A DNA stretch of 64,000 nucleotides from Deltaproteobacteria bacterium (lineage in GTDB: Bacteria; Desulfobacterota; Dissulfuribacteria; Dissulfuribacterales; QOAL01): contig JALSNW010000014.1 of NCBI GenBank assembly GCA_026986785.1, forward strand, positions 1 through 64,000. Reading direction: 5' to 3'. This document shows positions 9,114 to 19,064 of the stretch, piece by piece; position 1 is the first letter of the stretch, and the number at the start of each line of letters is the position of its first letter. The notes below the pieces were generated by a model that made no database searches, was not told the DNA's origin, and saw nothing but the letters and a program-made list of their open reading frames with translations. A program made the translations under genes and the position numbers.

Positions 9114-10421
9114 GTGCTCAAAGGTGTAGAAGGTTTAGGCAATGTTCCTGAACTAAGAAAGAGAATAATATTTACTCTTCTCATGCTGGCGGTTTACAGG
9201 GTTGGTGTACAGATACCCACGCCGGGGATTGATGCCCAAGCCCTTGCATCGTTTTTTGCCAGGGCCCAAGGGACCTTGTTTGGCATGTTTGACATGTTCT
9301 CTGGTGGAGCACTGAAGAAGTTCTCCATCTTCGCCCTTGGGATCATGCCATACATAAGTGCCTCCATTATCATACAACTTTTACAAGTAGCTGTACCACA
9401 ATTGGAGCAATTGAAAAAGGAAGGGGAGGCAGGAAGGAAGAAGATAAGCCAATACACTAGATATGGCACTGTTGGGTTAAGCCTTTTGCAGGGATTTGGT
9501 ATTGCCATAGGGCTTGAAAGCATGATGGCTCCTGGTGGTCTTCCGGTTGTAGCACATCCTGGATGGTCTTTTCGGATACTCACCGCCCTTACACTCATGT
9601 CTGGGACAGTGTTTCTGATGTGGCTCGGTGAGCAGATCACGGAGAGAGGGGTTGGTAACGGTATCAGCCTGATAATCTTTGCAGGTATCGTGGCCAGGAT
9701 GCCATCGGCAATTATCGATACGTTTAGGCTCATGAAGACAGGTGAAATCAATGCCGCCTTCATGCTCTTCATGTTGGTGATGATGATAGCTGTTGTGGCA
9801 TTTATATGCTTTATGGAAAGAGCCCATAGACGTATCCCCATACATTATGCCAGGAGGGTAATTGGCCGTAAGGTTTACGGTGGACAAAGTACCCATTTAC
9901 CCTTAAAGGTGAATACGGCTGGTGTTATACCGCCAATCTTTGCATCATCGATAATCATGTTTCCCGCTACCATAGCCAATTTCATACAAATACCTTGGAT
10001 GCAGTCTGTTGCTCAGGCCTTGAGGCCAGGCAGTTTCATATATGAGTCCATTTATGTAGCCTTGATAGTATTTTTCTGCTATTTCTATACAGCCATAATC
10101 TTCAATCCTACGGAAATAGCAGAGAATCTTCAGAAAAATGGTGGATACATACCAGGTATCAGGCCGGGCAGAAAGACAGCAGAGTTTATCGATAATATTT
10201 TGGGTCGTCTTACCCTTATAGGCGCTGTATATGTGGCGGTGATCTGTGTACTTCCGAGTATCTTGATTTCCAAGTTCAATGTACCATTCTATTTTGGTGG
10301 TACTGCCCTATTGATTGTGGTCGGAGTTGGCATGGATACCCTGGCACAGATAGAATCTCACTTGATAACCAGGAACTACGAAGGGCTTATACAGGGTGCA
10401 AAGATGAGAGGACGACGCTGA
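9114..10421 (+). CDS. secY: Protein translocase subunit SecY
   Basis: 435 residues, full length, with about ten transmembrane helices forming the protein-conducting channel of the inner membrane. Recognisable parts are the N-terminal RKRIIFTLLMLAVYRVGVQI, the plug-region FSIFALGIMPYISASIIIQL and the cytoplasmic loop ARRVIGRKVYGGQSTHLPLK. Start codon GTG at 9114 with AGGAG at 9102-9106. Located between rplO and map, as in the spc operon. Confidence 0.98.
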   Translation: MLKGVEGLGNVPELRKRIIFTLLMLAVYRVGVQIPTPGIDAQALASFFARAQGTLFGMFDMFSGGALKKFSIFALGIMPYISASIIIQLLQVAVPQLEQLKKEGEAGRKKISQYTRYGTVGLSLLQGFGIAIGLESMMAPGGLPVVAHPGWSFRILTALTLMSGTVFLMWLGEQITERGVGNGISLIIFAGIVARMPSAIIDTFRLMKTGEINAAFMLFMLVMMIAVVAFICFMERAHRRIPIHYARRVIGRKVYGGQSTHLPLKVNTAGVIPPIFASSIIMFPATIANFIQIPWMQSVAQALRPGSFIYESIYVALIVFFCYFYTAIIFNPTEIAENLQKNGGYIPGIRPGRKTAEFIDNILGRLTLIGAVYVAVICVLPSILISKFNVPFYFGGTALLIVVGVGMDTLAQIESHLITRNYEGLIQGAKMRGRR

Positions 10422-10441
10422 GCTTTGTAGGCAGAAAGTCT

Positions 10442-11224
10442 GTGAAAAAGAAAAAAGGGCCCAGGCGGATTATTCTCAAGGCTCCCTGGGAGATAGAAAA
10501 GCTCAGGGCTGCCAATCAGATTGTTGCAGAGATATTGGCAGGGCTCAGACAGCATTTGACAAGTGGAATAACAACAGCCGAAATTGACCGGATCGCCAGT
10601 GAAGAGATAGAAAAGAGAGGCGCAAAACCAGCATTCAAGGGCTATCATGGCTATCCGGCAACAACATGTATTTCAGTTAACCACGAGATAGTCCATGGCA
10701 TCCCTTCGGACAAAAGGGTTTTGGCCCAAGGAGATCTGGTAAGTATTGATCTCGGTGTAATACTGGATGGCTATTTTGGTGATGCCGCCTTTAGTCAAAT
10801 AGTTGGTCAGAGTGGTTCTGACTTGGCTAAAAGGCTTTTAAGTGTTACAAAGGAATCCCTCTATAGGGGAATAGCCCAGGCTAGGGCAAAAAGACGCCTT
10901 GGTGATATATCTTCTGCAATACAGAGATATGTCGAATCCCAAGGGTTTAGTGTTGTACGGAAATTTGTCGGTCATGGTATAGGGACCCAGCTCCATGAGC
11001 CACCTGAAGTGCCAAATTTTGGTGCCAAAGGTACTGGGCCGATACTAAAACCTGGTATGGTCTTGGCCATTGAGCCCATGGTTACAGCCGGCTCCTATGA
11101 CATAAGGGTCCTTGATGACGGGTGGACAGCGGTTACCATGGATGGGTCGTTGGCTGCCCATTTTGAACATACTGTGGCCATAACGGATAAGAAGGCAGAA
11201 ATCTTGAGCGACGGCTTTATGTAG
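10442..11224 (+). CDS. map: Methionine aminopeptidase, type I
   Basis: 260 residues. Removes the initiator methionine from nascent proteins. The metal site of the pita-bread fold is complete: two aspartates in SIDLGVILDGYFGDAAF, a histidine in FVGHGIG, glutamates in LAIEPMV and AHFEHTVAI; the substrate-site GYHGYPATTCISVN is also present. Start is GTG at 10442 with AGAAAG upstream, giving a lysine-rich N-terminus slightly longer than E. coli Map. Confidence 0.97.
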   Translation: MKKKKGPRRIILKAPWEIEKLRAANQIVAEILAGLRQHLTSGITTAEIDRIASEEIEKRGAKPAFKGYHGYPATTCISVNHEIVHGIPSDKRVLAQGDLVSIDLGVILDGYFGDAAFSQIVGQSGSDLAKRLLSVTKESLYRGIAQARAKRRLGDISSAIQRYVESQGFSVVRKFVGHGIGTQLHEPPEVPNFGAKGTGPILKPGMVLAIEPMVTAGSYDIRVLDDGWTAVTMDGSLAAHFEHTVAITDKKAEILSDGFM

Positions 11225-11262
11225 CCGTTACAGAGACGGAATCTTAAAGGAAAAGGAGTGAC

Positions 11263-11481
11263 ATGCCCAAGGAAGATGCCATACAGGTAGAAGGTAAAGT
11301 ACTGGAGACCCTGCCCAATGCAATGTTTAGGGTAGAGCTCGATAATGGGCACAAGGTCTTGGCTCATATCTCAGGAAAGATGAGGATGCATTATATACGT
11401 ATCCTTCCTGGTGATAGAGTCACGGTTGAATTATCACCATATGATTTGAGTAGAGGAAGAGTTATCTTCCGTTCTAAATAG
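11263..11481 (+). CDS. infA: Translation initiation factor IF-1
   Basis: 72 residues, exact IF-1 size, a single OB-fold that occupies the A site during initiation. [39 protein letters not shown] and [10 protein letters not shown] are diagnostic. AAGGAG at 11251-11256 precedes the ATG. Lies between map and rpmJ. Confidence 0.98.
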   Translation: MPKEDAIQVEGKVLETLPNAMFRVELDNGHKVLAHISGKMRMHYIRILPGDRVTVELSPYDLSRGRVIFRSK

Positions 11482-11499
11482 AGCGAGGAAGATCATGCC

Positions 11500-11613
11500 A
11501 TGAAGGTAAAGGCTTCAGTGAAAAAGAGGTGTAAGGATTGTCGTATCATCAGGCGTAGAGGTATTGTGAGGGTCATCTGCAAGAACCCGAGGCATAAGCA
11601 GCGCCAGGGATAA
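11500..11613 (+). CDS. rpmJ: 50S ribosomal protein L36, zinc form
   Basis: 37 residues from the ATG at 11500; an ATG at 11495 runs into a stop after two codons. Sequence starts [20 protein letters not shown] and ends NPRHKQRQG. Zinc ligands Cys11, Cys14, Cys27 and His32 are all present, so this is the C+ form. Between infA and rpsM, its standard place. Confidence 0.97.
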   Translation: MKVKASVKKRCKDCRIIRRRGIVRVICKNPRHKQRQG

Positions 11614-11629
11614 TAATAGGGGGTAGCAA

Positions 11630-12001
11630 GTGGCACGAATTGCAGGGGTTGATTTACCCAAAAACAAGCGTCTGGAGATAGCTCTGACGTACATATACGG
11701 AATAGGACGGACTTCTGCCCAGAAGATATTGGATAAGGCGGGTATCAGCTGGGACAAGAAGACGGATGAGATGACGGATGAGGATATCACCGCCATCCGC
11801 AAGATCATCGATTCAGAATACAAGGTAGAAGGAGACCTTCGTAGAGAGGTCTCCATGAATATAAAACGTCTCATGGACCTTGGATGCTACAGGGGCCTGA
11901 GGCACCGGCGTGGTTTGCCGGTCAGGGGTCAAAGGACCTGTACCAATGCGAGAACAAGAAAAGGCCCCAGACGAGCAGCTGTGAAAAAGAAAAAGAAATA
12001 G
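11630..12001 (+). CDS. rpsM: 30S ribosomal protein S13
   Basis: 123 residues starting with GTG at 11630 ([20 protein letters not shown]) and ending in the basic [14 protein letters not shown] tail that reaches the P site. S13 forms head-to-50S bridges. It begins the alpha-operon section rpsM-rpsK-rpsD-rpoA-rplQ. Confidence 0.98.
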   Translation: MARIAGVDLPKNKRLEIALTYIYGIGRTSAQKILDKAGISWDKKTDEMTDEDITAIRKIIDSEYKVEGDLRREVSMNIKRLMDLGCYRGLRHRRGLPVRGQRTCTNARTRKGPRRAAVKKKKK

Positions 12002-12018
12002 TTTTCCGGAGGATCTAA

Positions 12019-12405
12019 ATGGCATCACCCAGACGTGGCGGGAAAAAGGTAAAGAAGAATATACCAGAAGGTATTGCACATATTCAGGCCACATTCAATA
12101 ATACCATAGTGACTATTACGGATAAGGCAGGCAATGCCATATCATGGTCGAGTGCAGGTGCCAATGGCTTCAAGGGTTCCAGGAAGGGTACGCCTTTTGC
12201 GGCACAGGTAGCGGCTGAAAACGCTGCGAAAAAGGCCATCGAACATGGTGTCCGTAGCGTGGAGGTCCATGTGAAAGGTCCTGGCTCGGGTAGAGAAGCT
12301 GCATTAAGGGCCCTGCAGATGGCAGGTATACAGGTAACTGTTATCAAGGATGTTACGCCGCTTCCACACAATGGCTGTCGCCCTCCCAAAAGAAGGCGTG
12401 TATAA
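12019..12405 (+). CDS. rpsK: 30S ribosomal protein S11
   Basis: 128 residues with [20 protein letters not shown] and the C-terminal [18 protein letters not shown], diagnostic of S11 on the small-subunit platform. The conserved HNGC motif includes the asparagine-glycine pair known to form isoaspartate in E. coli S11. Confidence 0.98.
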   Translation: MASPRRGGKKVKKNIPEGIAHIQATFNNTIVTITDKAGNAISWSSAGANGFKGSRKGTPFAAQVAAENAAKKAIEHGVRSVEVHVKGPGSGREAALRALQMAGIQVTVIKDVTPLPHNGCRPPKRRRV

Positions 12406-12410
12406 ATTTT

Positions 12411-12450
12411 ATTGTGTCAGTTTTTTAACTGTCTTGATATTTAACACAAT
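12411..12450 (+). promoter_or_regulatory. Nested inverted repeat in the rpsK-rpsD spacer
   Basis: ATTGTGT (12411-12417) pairs perfectly with ACACAAT (12444-12450) and encloses CAGTT-TTTT-AACTG (12418-12431). In RNA this makes a two-level hairpin about 40 bases ahead of rpsD. S4 is a known autoregulator in other bacteria through structured leaders, so an S4 site is possible, but the structure was not matched to a known class. No convincing promoter was found beside it. Confidence 0.35.
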
Positions 12451-12492
12451 TGAAAATCGTAATAAATTTTCGAACTAACCGGAGGAAAAACA

Positions 12493-13119
12493 GTGGCAAG
12501 ATATACAGGTCCTCGGTGCAGGCTGTGTAGGCGCGAGGGTAGCAAGTTGTTTCTCAAAGGCGATCGTTGTTTTACAGAAAAGTGTGCCTTTGAAAGGAGA
12601 AGTTATGCCCCTGGCCATCACGGTCAAGGTAGGATCAAGGTCTCGGATTACGGAATCCGACTGAGGGAGAAACAAAGGGTCAGGAGGATATACGGCGTAA
12701 ACGAGTCCCAGTTCAGGCGATATTTTGAGATGGCCGATAGGCAGAAGGGGGTAACAGGGACCAATCTCCTTGTACTCTTGGAAAAGAGGCTGGACAATGT
12801 GGTTTACAGACTTGGTTTCGCTGAATCCAGGTCCCAGGCGAGGCAATTGGTCAAACATGGTCATTTCCTGGTAAATGGAAGAAAGGTGGATATTCCATCC
12901 TTCCAAGTGAAGGTAGGGGATGAAATAACGGTCAGGGAGAAGAGCAAGGACATCGTGCCGATAACTCAAGCCCTTGAGGCTGTGGCCAGACGGGGAATTC
13001 CTGATTGGCTCGAATTGGATGCTGACAACAAGAAAGGGACAGTTAAGTCCATTCCCGAAAGGTCTCATATCACAATGCCAATACAGGAACAATTCATTGT
13101 GGAGTTCTATTCCAAATAG
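12493..13119 (+). CDS. rpsD: 30S ribosomal protein S4, zinc form
   Basis: 208 residues; GTG start at 12493 with GGAGG at 12481-12485. Cysteines 9, 12, 26 and 31 form the N-terminal zinc site of C+ S4 proteins, and an S4 RNA-binding domain follows ([20 protein letters not shown]). S4 nucleates 16S rRNA assembly and is a classic translational repressor of its own operon. An 87-base spacer with an inverted repeat separates it from rpsK. Confidence 0.97.
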   Translation: MARYTGPRCRLCRREGSKLFLKGDRCFTEKCAFERRSYAPGHHGQGRIKVSDYGIRLREKQRVRRIYGVNESQFRRYFEMADRQKGVTGTNLLVLLEKRLDNVVYRLGFAESRSQARQLVKHGHFLVNGRKVDIPSFQVKVGDEITVREKSKDIVPITQALEAVARRGIPDWLELDADNKKGTVKSIPERSHITMPIQEQFIVEFYSK

Positions 13120-13155
13120 ACCTTAATATACAATTTGATTACCAAGTAAAGGATT

Positions 13156-14196
13156 ATGGCTACAGAACAGCAGCAACCATTTTATAGAAACTGGCGGGAG
13201 CTCATCAAACCGAAACGCCTGGAGATTAATCAGGATTCCCGTACCGATTATTATGCCAAATTTACCTGTGAACCCCTTGAAAGAGGATATGGTATAACTC
13301 TTGGTAATGCACTTCGTAGGGTTCTACTCGCCTCTCTTCAGGGAGCCGCCATCATTGCCGTGAGGATAGACGGGGTGCCCCATGAATTGGCGACTATTAC
13401 CGGGGTCATAGAAGATGTGACAGCCATAATTCTCAATCTGAAAGGGGTGAGGCTGAGACTCTCAGTGGATGAAGAGAAAAAGCTGGTGCTTGAAAAGAAG
13501 GGGCCAGCTACGGTCACTGCTGCAGATCTCAATGCCCCAGAGGGTGGACTTGAGATCCTGAATCCAGACCATGAGATAGCCCATCTCACAGAAGACGGCG
13601 AACTCCGCATGGAGCTTATTGTCAGATGGGGCAAGGGATATGTATCAGCAGAGGAGAATGCCAAGTTTATTGAAGACGAGCCCGTGGGGACCATTGCCAT
13701 TGATTCCCTGTTTTCTCCGGTAAAAAAGGTTAATTACAAGGTGAGTCAGGCCAGGGTTGGGCAAATGACAGATTACGATAAGCTTGTCATGGAGATATGG
13801 ACCGATGGTAGTCTCATACCCGAGGACGCCTTGGCCTATGCCGCAAAGATCCTCAAGGAACAAGTCAGCGTCTTTATCAATTTCGATGAAACCGAAGAGC
13901 CTGTAGAGGAGGCTGAAGGACCTCCGTACCTTGATAAGTTGAAAGATCTGAACAAGAGGATCGACGAACTCGAATTTTCCGTGCGTTCTGCCAACTGCCT
14001 CAAGAATGCAAACATCAATTACATAGGCGAGCTTGTACAGAAGACAGAACAGGAGATGCTCAAGACCAAGAATTTCGGCCGCAAGTCTCTGGAAGAGATC
14101 TTGAGAATCCTTGATACCATGGGCCTATCCCTGGGCATGAAATTGGAAGGTTGGACACCACCGGAGAAAGAGGAAGACAAGGAAGGTGATAAATAA
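13156..14196 (+). CDS. rpoA: DNA-directed RNA polymerase alpha subunit
   Basis: 346 residues. The N-terminal domain ([20 protein letters not shown] and the later [12 protein letters not shown]-like [18 protein letters not shown]) dimerises and assembles polymerase; after a linker near residue 250, the C-terminal domain ([20 protein letters not shown] and FGRKSLEEI) binds UP elements and activators. Its stop and the next start overlap by one base (TAATG). Confidence 0.98.
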   Translation: MATEQQQPFYRNWRELIKPKRLEINQDSRTDYYAKFTCEPLERGYGITLGNALRRVLLASLQGAAIIAVRIDGVPHELATITGVIEDVTAIILNLKGVRLRLSVDEEKKLVLEKKGPATVTAADLNAPEGGLEILNPDHEIAHLTEDGELRMELIVRWGKGYVSAEENAKFIEDEPVGTIAIDSLFSPVKKVNYKVSQARVGQMTDYDKLVMEIWTDGSLIPEDALAYAAKILKEQVSVFINFDETEEPVEEAEGPPYLDKLKDLNKRIDELEFSVRSANCLKNANINYIGELVQKTEQEMLKTKNFGRKSLEEILRILDTMGLSLGMKLEGWTPPEKEEDKEGDK

Positions 14197-14948
14197 TGAG
14201 GCATCGGAGAAAGGCTAAATATTTTGGAGTAAAAACAGCCCATCGAAAGGCCATGTTCAGAAACATGGTGACCTCCCTTTTCAGGCACGGGAGGATTACG
14301 ACTACCGTCACTAGGGCTAAGGAGTTGAGGCGCTTGGCAGACAAACTCATCACCTTGGCAAAGGATGGCTCTCTCCACTCAAGGCGCCAGGCATTGTCGG
14401 TGATAATGGACAAGGCAGTAGTCGCCAAGCTTTTTTCTGAAATCGCCGATCAGATGGCGAACAGAAAAGGCGGATATACCAGAATAGTCAGGATAGGGCC
14501 CAGGCGTGGAGACGGGGCCATGATGTGCATAATAGAACTGGTGAAAGAGTCCATCAGGCCACTCAAGGCAAGGAAGGCAAAGTCTGTCAAGCCTCAAGAG
14601 GTGGCTCCGACGGTAATACCGACTGCTGTAGAAAAGGGGGATGAACAACCTGTTGCAGAAACCGAACAGGTTGCAGAGGCCTTTGCAGGAGACGGGGCAG
14701 CAGGGTCTGAGGCTACGGAACAGGCTGGCGGCGACAAGGAAGTGTCATCTTCTGCTGAGGAGGCTGCTGAAGGCCTGGAACAAGAAAGAGCTCTTGAAGA
14801 ATCCACTGAAATCGAGAAGGAATCGGTTGGATCTGATGCAGAGGCAGCCAGTTCATCAGAGGAGGAAGTGGCTGGAAATATCGAGATCCAGGATGATGAC
14901 AAGCCCAATGAATCAGACGAATCTACAGAGCAGGTAAAAAAGGAATAG
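14196..14948 (+). CDS. rplQ: 50S ribosomal protein L17 with long acidic C-terminal extension
   Basis: 250 residues. The first about 125 are ordinary L17 ([40 protein letters not shown]). From about residue 130 a low-complexity tail rich in Glu, Ala, Ser, Asp and Gly continues to the end (for example [20 protein letters not shown]), with no predicted fold. Bacterial L17 is normally 115-130 residues, so the tail nearly doubles the protein. There is no stop or frameshift between the parts; codon use looks similar throughout. Its function is unknown. Confidence 0.95.
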   Translation: MRHRRKAKYFGVKTAHRKAMFRNMVTSLFRHGRITTTVTRAKELRRLADKLITLAKDGSLHSRRQALSVIMDKAVVAKLFSEIADQMANRKGGYTRIVRIGPRRGDGAMMCIIELVKESIRPLKARKAKSVKPQEVAPTVIPTAVEKGDEQPVAETEQVAEAFAGDGAAGSEATEQAGGDKEVSSSAEEAAEGLEQERALEESTEIEKESVGSDAEAASSSEEEVAGNIEIQDDDKPNESDESTEQVKKE

Positions 14949-15030
14949 GTTTTGAGATAGTGGTTGACAGAAAATGGATTTTTTGTTAATGATCTAAATC
15001 ATGAATAGGTTGAGTATTTTTGGCTATGAT

Positions 15031-15066
15031 AGCCCTTTCACCAACAGGTGAAGGGGCTTTTTTATT
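15031..15066 (+). terminator. Rho-independent terminator after rplQ
   Basis: Arms AGCCCTTTCACC (15031-15042) and GGTGAAGGGGCT (15047-15058) pair over 12 positions with one G-U, closing an AACA loop, followed by a run of T. It ends the ribosomal-rpoA transcription unit. Confidence 0.9.
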
Positions 15067-15106
15067 TTTGACAAAATGGTGGTAGGGGCTGTTGGAGTAT
15101 GGGTTC

Positions 15107-15135
15107 CCCCGGTTGTTTCTAACCGGGGATTTTTT
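15107..15135 (+). terminator. Second, tandem terminator
   Basis: CCCCGGTT (15107-15114) and AACCGGGG (15121-15128) form a perfect 8-bp stem followed by ATTTTTTG. The T run is on the + strand, so this backs up the rplQ terminator rather than ending the opposing CLC gene whose stop lies at 15139-15141. Confidence 0.75.
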
Positions 15136-15138
15136 GTT

Positions 15139-16953
15139 TCAAAACGGGATTTGAATCTGTTCTTCTCTGGAATCCTTCAGCTGATTGAGGGATTTATTGT
15201 AAAAATCTATCACTTCCCTCCGGCTTATCATGCCGAGAAATCTTGTTGGGTCATCGTCGGCTACTACTGGGATCCTGTCGATATTTCTGATAGTAAATTT
15301 CTTTAAAAGCGTGTTGATGTCTTCCGAAGGGGTCGTCGTTATAACATCTTTTCTGGCAATATCCTTGGCTATGACCAAGGGACCCAATTCTTCATTGAAG
15401 AGGCAGTGGCGTATATCATTTATGGAAAAAATCCCTGAAAGACGTCCCTGGCTGTCCACTACAGGAAAGTAGTGCTGATCCGTGGCGCTGAAAAATTTGC
15501 AGAATTGGGCAAAGGTCATATCTTCAGGAATGACAGCAAAGACCCTGTTGGGATTAAATATGTCCTTTACCTTTATCCCTTCCAATATATCGTGGAAGAA
15601 GTCTCCCTTGTGAACAGGGCTATCAATTTTACTCTTGACCTGTGCCCTGTATAGGTTCCATCTCCTGCTGAGGAAGTAGCTAAGGCTGCAGACCATCATA
15701 CTTGGTAGTAGGAGATGATAAGAACTGGTTATTTCACTCACAACTATGACAGCTGTGATTGGGATATTGGAATTTCCAGCCAGGAAACCCGCCATCCCTA
15801 CAATAATGAATGGTGCAGCGCTTGGTACAACGTCTGGCATCAAACCGTGAAAAAACAGGCCAACTGCCCCACCAATGGCCCCCCCTATCACCACAGATGG
15901 TCCAAAGACTCCTCCACTGCCCCCTGAACCTATGGAGAACGTCGTGGCCAGAATCTTTCCAAGGGCAACTGCCACGAAGAGGCTTAGAGAGATCTTGCCA
16001 TAGAGTCCATCTTGTATGAACCCATAGCTGAATCCCAATACCTGGGGGAGGAAGATACCTATGGTGCCTGTCATCAGTCCTCCAACAGCCGGTTTGAACC
16101 AGATGGGGAGATTCACATTCTTTTGAAAGAAGTCATGGAATCCCCAAAAGATCTTTACAAAGAGAAAAACCCCGGCAGCCAAACATATGGCAAGCACTGC
16201 ATATGGACCAAGGGCCAATACATTGGTGAATCTGTAGTCCTCGGCCCTGAACATGGATCCCCAACCATATACAGAACAGAAGAGGCTGTAGGCTATGGTA
16301 GATGCTATAGCAGTAGGTATTATGACATCTGCCTCAAATTCCGGGTCTCTATAGAGTATCTCCGAGGCGAAGAGGGCGCCAGTCAAGGGGGCGCGGAAGA
16401 TACTGCCTATGCCTGCCCCAAGGCCTGCTGCCATGAGGATCCTCATCTCTCTTGGAGGGACCTTTAATGCCTGGGCAAGAAGAGAGCCAAGCCCTGCCCC
16501 TATTTGACATATGGGGCCTTCGCTGCCGCCAGACCCACCAGAACCCAGGGTGAGAAACGAGGCGATTGTCTTTACAAAGGGGACCTTTGCTGATATCAGC
16601 CCATTCTTTTTGTGATAGGCCTCGATTGCTGAATCCGTGCCATGCCCTTGGGCCTCGGGACAGAATAGCGCCACTATCAATCCGCTTAGCAGTCCACCAA
16701 CGGCAGGGACCAGCCATAGTACCCATCTTCTGAATTCATGATCGGTATGGTAAAACAGTGGAGGATCACCTGCTGGATGGCTGGGGCGATAGCCAGCTAG
16801 CCAGTCTAAAAAGAAGAAATGACCCCAATGGCATAAAAAGTGAAAGATGACAGCCCCTATCCCTGCCATAAGGCCCACAGTGATACAAAGTATGAGCCAC
16901 CTTCCAGCCCTCCTTGCAGGGCTTTTAAAATAAATAGATCGTATATCTGCCAT
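15139..16953 (-). CDS. CLC-type chloride channel/H+ antiporter with CBS domains
   Basis: 604 residues: about residues 20-440 are a CLC membrane domain, followed by two CBS domains (about 460-590; VKDIFNPNRVFAVIP and DVITTTPSEDINTLLKKF) that in the family bind adenine nucleotides. The second signature GSGGSGGSEGP keeps the gating glutamate and the third GSGGSGGVFGPSVVIGG is intact. In place of the usual first filter motif GSGIP the sequence is GHGTDSAIEAYH, so anion selectivity may differ. Stand-alone gene on the minus strand with its own upstream region towards ilvB; transport direction and ion are not deducible. Confidence 0.92.
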   Translation of the reverse strand: MADIRSIYFKSPARRAGRWLILCITVGLMAGIGAVIFHFLCHWGHFFFLDWLAGYRPSHPAGDPPLFYHTDHEFRRWVLWLVPAVGGLLSGLIVALFCPEAQGHGTDSAIEAYHKKNGLISAKVPFVKTIASFLTLGSGGSGGSEGPICQIGAGLGSLLAQALKVPPREMRILMAAGLGAGIGSIFRAPLTGALFASEILYRDPEFEADVIIPTAIASTIAYSLFCSVYGWGSMFRAEDYRFTNVLALGPYAVLAICLAAGVFLFVKIFWGFHDFFQKNVNLPIWFKPAVGGLMTGTIGIFLPQVLGFSYGFIQDGLYGKISLSLFVAVALGKILATTFSIGSGGSGGVFGPSVVIGGAIGGAVGLFFHGLMPDVVPSAAPFIIVGMAGFLAGNSNIPITAVIVVSEITSSYHLLLPSMMVCSLSYFLSRRWNLYRAQVKSKIDSPVHKGDFFHDILEGIKVKDIFNPNRVFAVIPEDMTFAQFCKFFSATDQHYFPVVDSQGRLSGIFSINDIRHCLFNEELGPLVIAKDIARKDVITTTPSEDINTLLKKFTIRNIDRIPVVADDDPTRFLGMISRREVIDFYNKSLNQLKDSREEQIQIPF

Positions 16954-17037
16954 GATGCATAATTAACTTATTTTTGTCAGATAATGAATAGCAATTTAAC
17001 GAGAATATTTTTTATATGTGTTAATTTCTACCTATCG

Positions 17038-17066
17038 TTGACAACCAATATGAGTGGGAATATGCT
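17038..17066 (+). promoter_or_regulatory. Sigma70-type promoter of the ilv-leu operon
   Basis: Perfect -35 TTGACA (17038-17043), 17-base spacer, -10 TATGCT (17061-17066; 4 of 6). Transcription would begin near 17073, leaving a leader of only about 34 bases before ilvB, so no room for a leader peptide/attenuator of the enterobacterial kind. Confidence 0.65.
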
Positions 17067-17106
17067 GTTACTTCACTTTAAAATCGTATCGCTGAGGTAG
17101 AATCTT

Positions 17107-18807
17107 ATGACAAAGATACCAGGAAAACAGATGGTTGTTGAAGCCTTGAAGAAGGAAGGCGTGGATGTAGTATTTGGTTTTCCCGGCGGTGCCATAATAG
17201 ATGTTTATGATGCTCTTGAAAAAGACGGTACCATAAAACATGTACTGGTAAGGCACGAACAGGGAGCTGCTCATGCAGCAGACGGTTATGCGAGGGCTTC
17301 TGGAAAGGTAGGGGTTTGCATTGCTACTTCCGGCCCTGGAGCAACCAATACAGTTACGGGTATAGCCACTGCCTATATGGACTCTATACCCATTGTCGTC
17401 TTTACTGGACAGGTCCCAACTGGTTTGATCGGTAACGATGCCTTTCAAGAAGTGGATATAGTGGGTATAACCCGTCCATGCACAAAGCACAACTATCTCG
17501 TTAAGGATGTGAAGGACCTACCACGCATATTGAAGGAGGCCTTTTATCTGGCACGTTCCGGCAGACCCGGGCCTGTTTTGATAGATCTTCCAAAGGATGT
17601 CCAAAACGCGAAGGCCGAATTCAATTATCCTGAAAAGATAAAGCTTCGTTCTTACAATCCTGTTGTAGAGCCCCACAGTAAACAGATAGAGAGGGCCTTC
17701 AAGTTGATAGAGCGCGCAAGGCAGCCTGTTATATATGCAGGTGGAGGGGTAATAATAGCAAATGCCCACAAGGAACTTAGAAAGTTGGCAGAGTACATCC
17801 ATGCCCCTGTAACCATGACCCTCATGGGGCTGGGCTGTTTCCCTGGCACCAGTGAATTGAGCCTCGGGATGTTGGGTATGCATGGCACTTACTGTGCCAA
17901 TATGGCAATGGCCAATACGGATTTGATCATTGCTGTTGGTGCCAGATTTGATGACAGGGTTACAGGAAAGATCGAGGCCTTTGCACCGAATGCCTCCATA
18001 ATTCATATCGATATAGATCCCACTTCCATCCAGAAGAATGTGAGGGTCGATGTACCCATAGTGGGAGATTGTAGGCGTGCATTGAAGAAATTGGTAAAGG
18101 CGGTCGAGGTTGACGGCAGGCCTCCTGAGGTATGGAAAGAACGCGCACAGCCATGGTTTGAGCAGATACACGCCTGGCAGAAGAGACATCCTCTCACATA
18201 TAAAAAGGAGTCAGGAGTCATAAAACCCCAGGAAGTCATCGAAAAACTCTATGAGATGACAAAGGGCAAGGCGATCATCACCACTGAGGTCGGCCAAAAT
18301 CAGATGTGGACGGCCCAGTTCTACAAGTTTGACAAGCCTCGTACCCTTCTCACCTCTGGAGGGCTGGGAACCATGGGATATGGATTCCCGGCAGCCATTG
18401 GTGCCCAAATGGCCTTCCCAGACAAATTAGTAGTAGACGTGGCTGGTGATGGTAGCATCCAGATGAATATCCAGGAGATGGCCACTGCTATGGAGCAGCG
18501 TCTGCCCATCAAGATTGTGATCCTTAACAACCAGTTTCTTGGCATGGTACGTCAATGGCAGGAGCTTTTCTATGATAAGGTATATGCAGCTACCGAATTC
18601 TCCGTGACTCCAGATTTTGTCAAGCTGGCCGAGGCCTATGGGGCAAAGGGATTTAGGGCCACCAAGCCTGAGGAGATCGAAGAAACCCTCAAAAAGGGTA
18701 TAGAATCCGAAGGGCTGGCCATAATGGAGTTTGCCATTGCCAGGGAAGAAGGGGTATTCCCCATGGTTCCTGCAGGTAAGGCAACTACGGAAATGTTGCT
18801 CGTATGA
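17107..18807 (+). CDS. ilvB: Acetolactate synthase large (catalytic) subunit
   Basis: 566 residues. Condenses two pyruvates, or pyruvate and 2-oxobutyrate, in the first common step of valine, leucine and isoleucine synthesis. The ThDP-activating glutamate is in [20 protein letters not shown], the FAD-domain region [18 protein letters not shown] follows, and the ThDP/Mg motif runs from [11 protein letters not shown] to [13 protein letters not shown]. First gene of the operon; the regulatory subunit ilvN follows after an inserted 256-bp repeat element that begins one base after the ilvB stop codon. Confidence 0.97.
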   Translation: MTKIPGKQMVVEALKKEGVDVVFGFPGGAIIDVYDALEKDGTIKHVLVRHEQGAAHAADGYARASGKVGVCIATSGPGATNTVTGIATAYMDSIPIVVFTGQVPTGLIGNDAFQEVDIVGITRPCTKHNYLVKDVKDLPRILKEAFYLARSGRPGPVLIDLPKDVQNAKAEFNYPEKIKLRSYNPVVEPHSKQIERAFKLIERARQPVIYAGGGVIIANAHKELRKLAEYIHAPVTMTLMGLGCFPGTSELSLGMLGMHGTYCANMAMANTDLIIAVGARFDDRVTGKIEAFAPNASIIHIDIDPTSIQKNVRVDVPIVGDCRRALKKLVKAVEVDGRPPEVWKERAQPWFEQIHAWQKRHPLTYKKESGVIKPQEVIEKLYEMTKGKAIITTEVGQNQMWTAQFYKFDKPRTLLTSGGLGTMGYGFPAAIGAQMAFPDKLVVDVAGDGSIQMNIQEMATAMEQRLPIKIVILNNQFLGMVRQWQELFYDKVYAATEFSVTPDFVKLAEAYGAKGFRATKPEEIEETLKKGIESEGLAIMEFAIAREEGVFPMVPAGKATTEMLLV

Positions 18808-18808
18808 A

Positions 18809-19064
18809 CCCAAATTATGCAATTGGCGAGTTTGCTCAAGATTTGAGGCGCGAGGGGCAAAGACGTACTTAGGTACTTCGAGCCCCGAGCAACAAAGAAG
18901 ATTGGGCAAGATCGCCAATCCCGAAGGGCTGAGAAAGAGGGCAAAAACAGCATGAATTTTGCGGCACCAAAAAAGTGAATGTTCAGCAATAGGTTGCAAT
19001 GAGGCAATTACTTGATATAAAAAGAAGATTCATTTTTGCCCTCTTACGCAGTGCATAATTTGGG
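18809..19064 (+). mobile_element. MITE-like repeat, copy A, between ilvB and ilvN
   Basis: A 256-bp non-coding element bounded by perfect 13-bp terminal inverted repeats, CCCAAATTATGCA (18809-18821) and TGCATAATTTGGG (19052-19064). It is flanked by a 5-bp direct repeat ATGAA (18804-18808 and 19065-19069), consistent with a target-site duplication; the left copy contains the ilvB stop TGA. Inside are an imperfect 21-bp inverted repeat (18822-18842 with 18899-18919), a GTAC-TTAG-GTAC hairpin near 18866, and another perfect 13-bp inverted repeat, AAGAGGGCAAAAA (18935-18947) with TTTTTGCCCTCTT (19033-19045). Related to the copies at 27818 and 31191. No transposase is encoded. Confidence 0.85.

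Noticed and set aside
15107-15135. Hairpin at the 3' end of the CLC gene as its terminator
   Set aside because: The T run is on the + strand only, so it fits the rplQ unit and not the minus-strand gene.
16954-16970. Another end of the MITE-like family (TGCATAATT near the CLC start)
   Set aside because: The GGG end and the paired copy about 250 bases away are missing.
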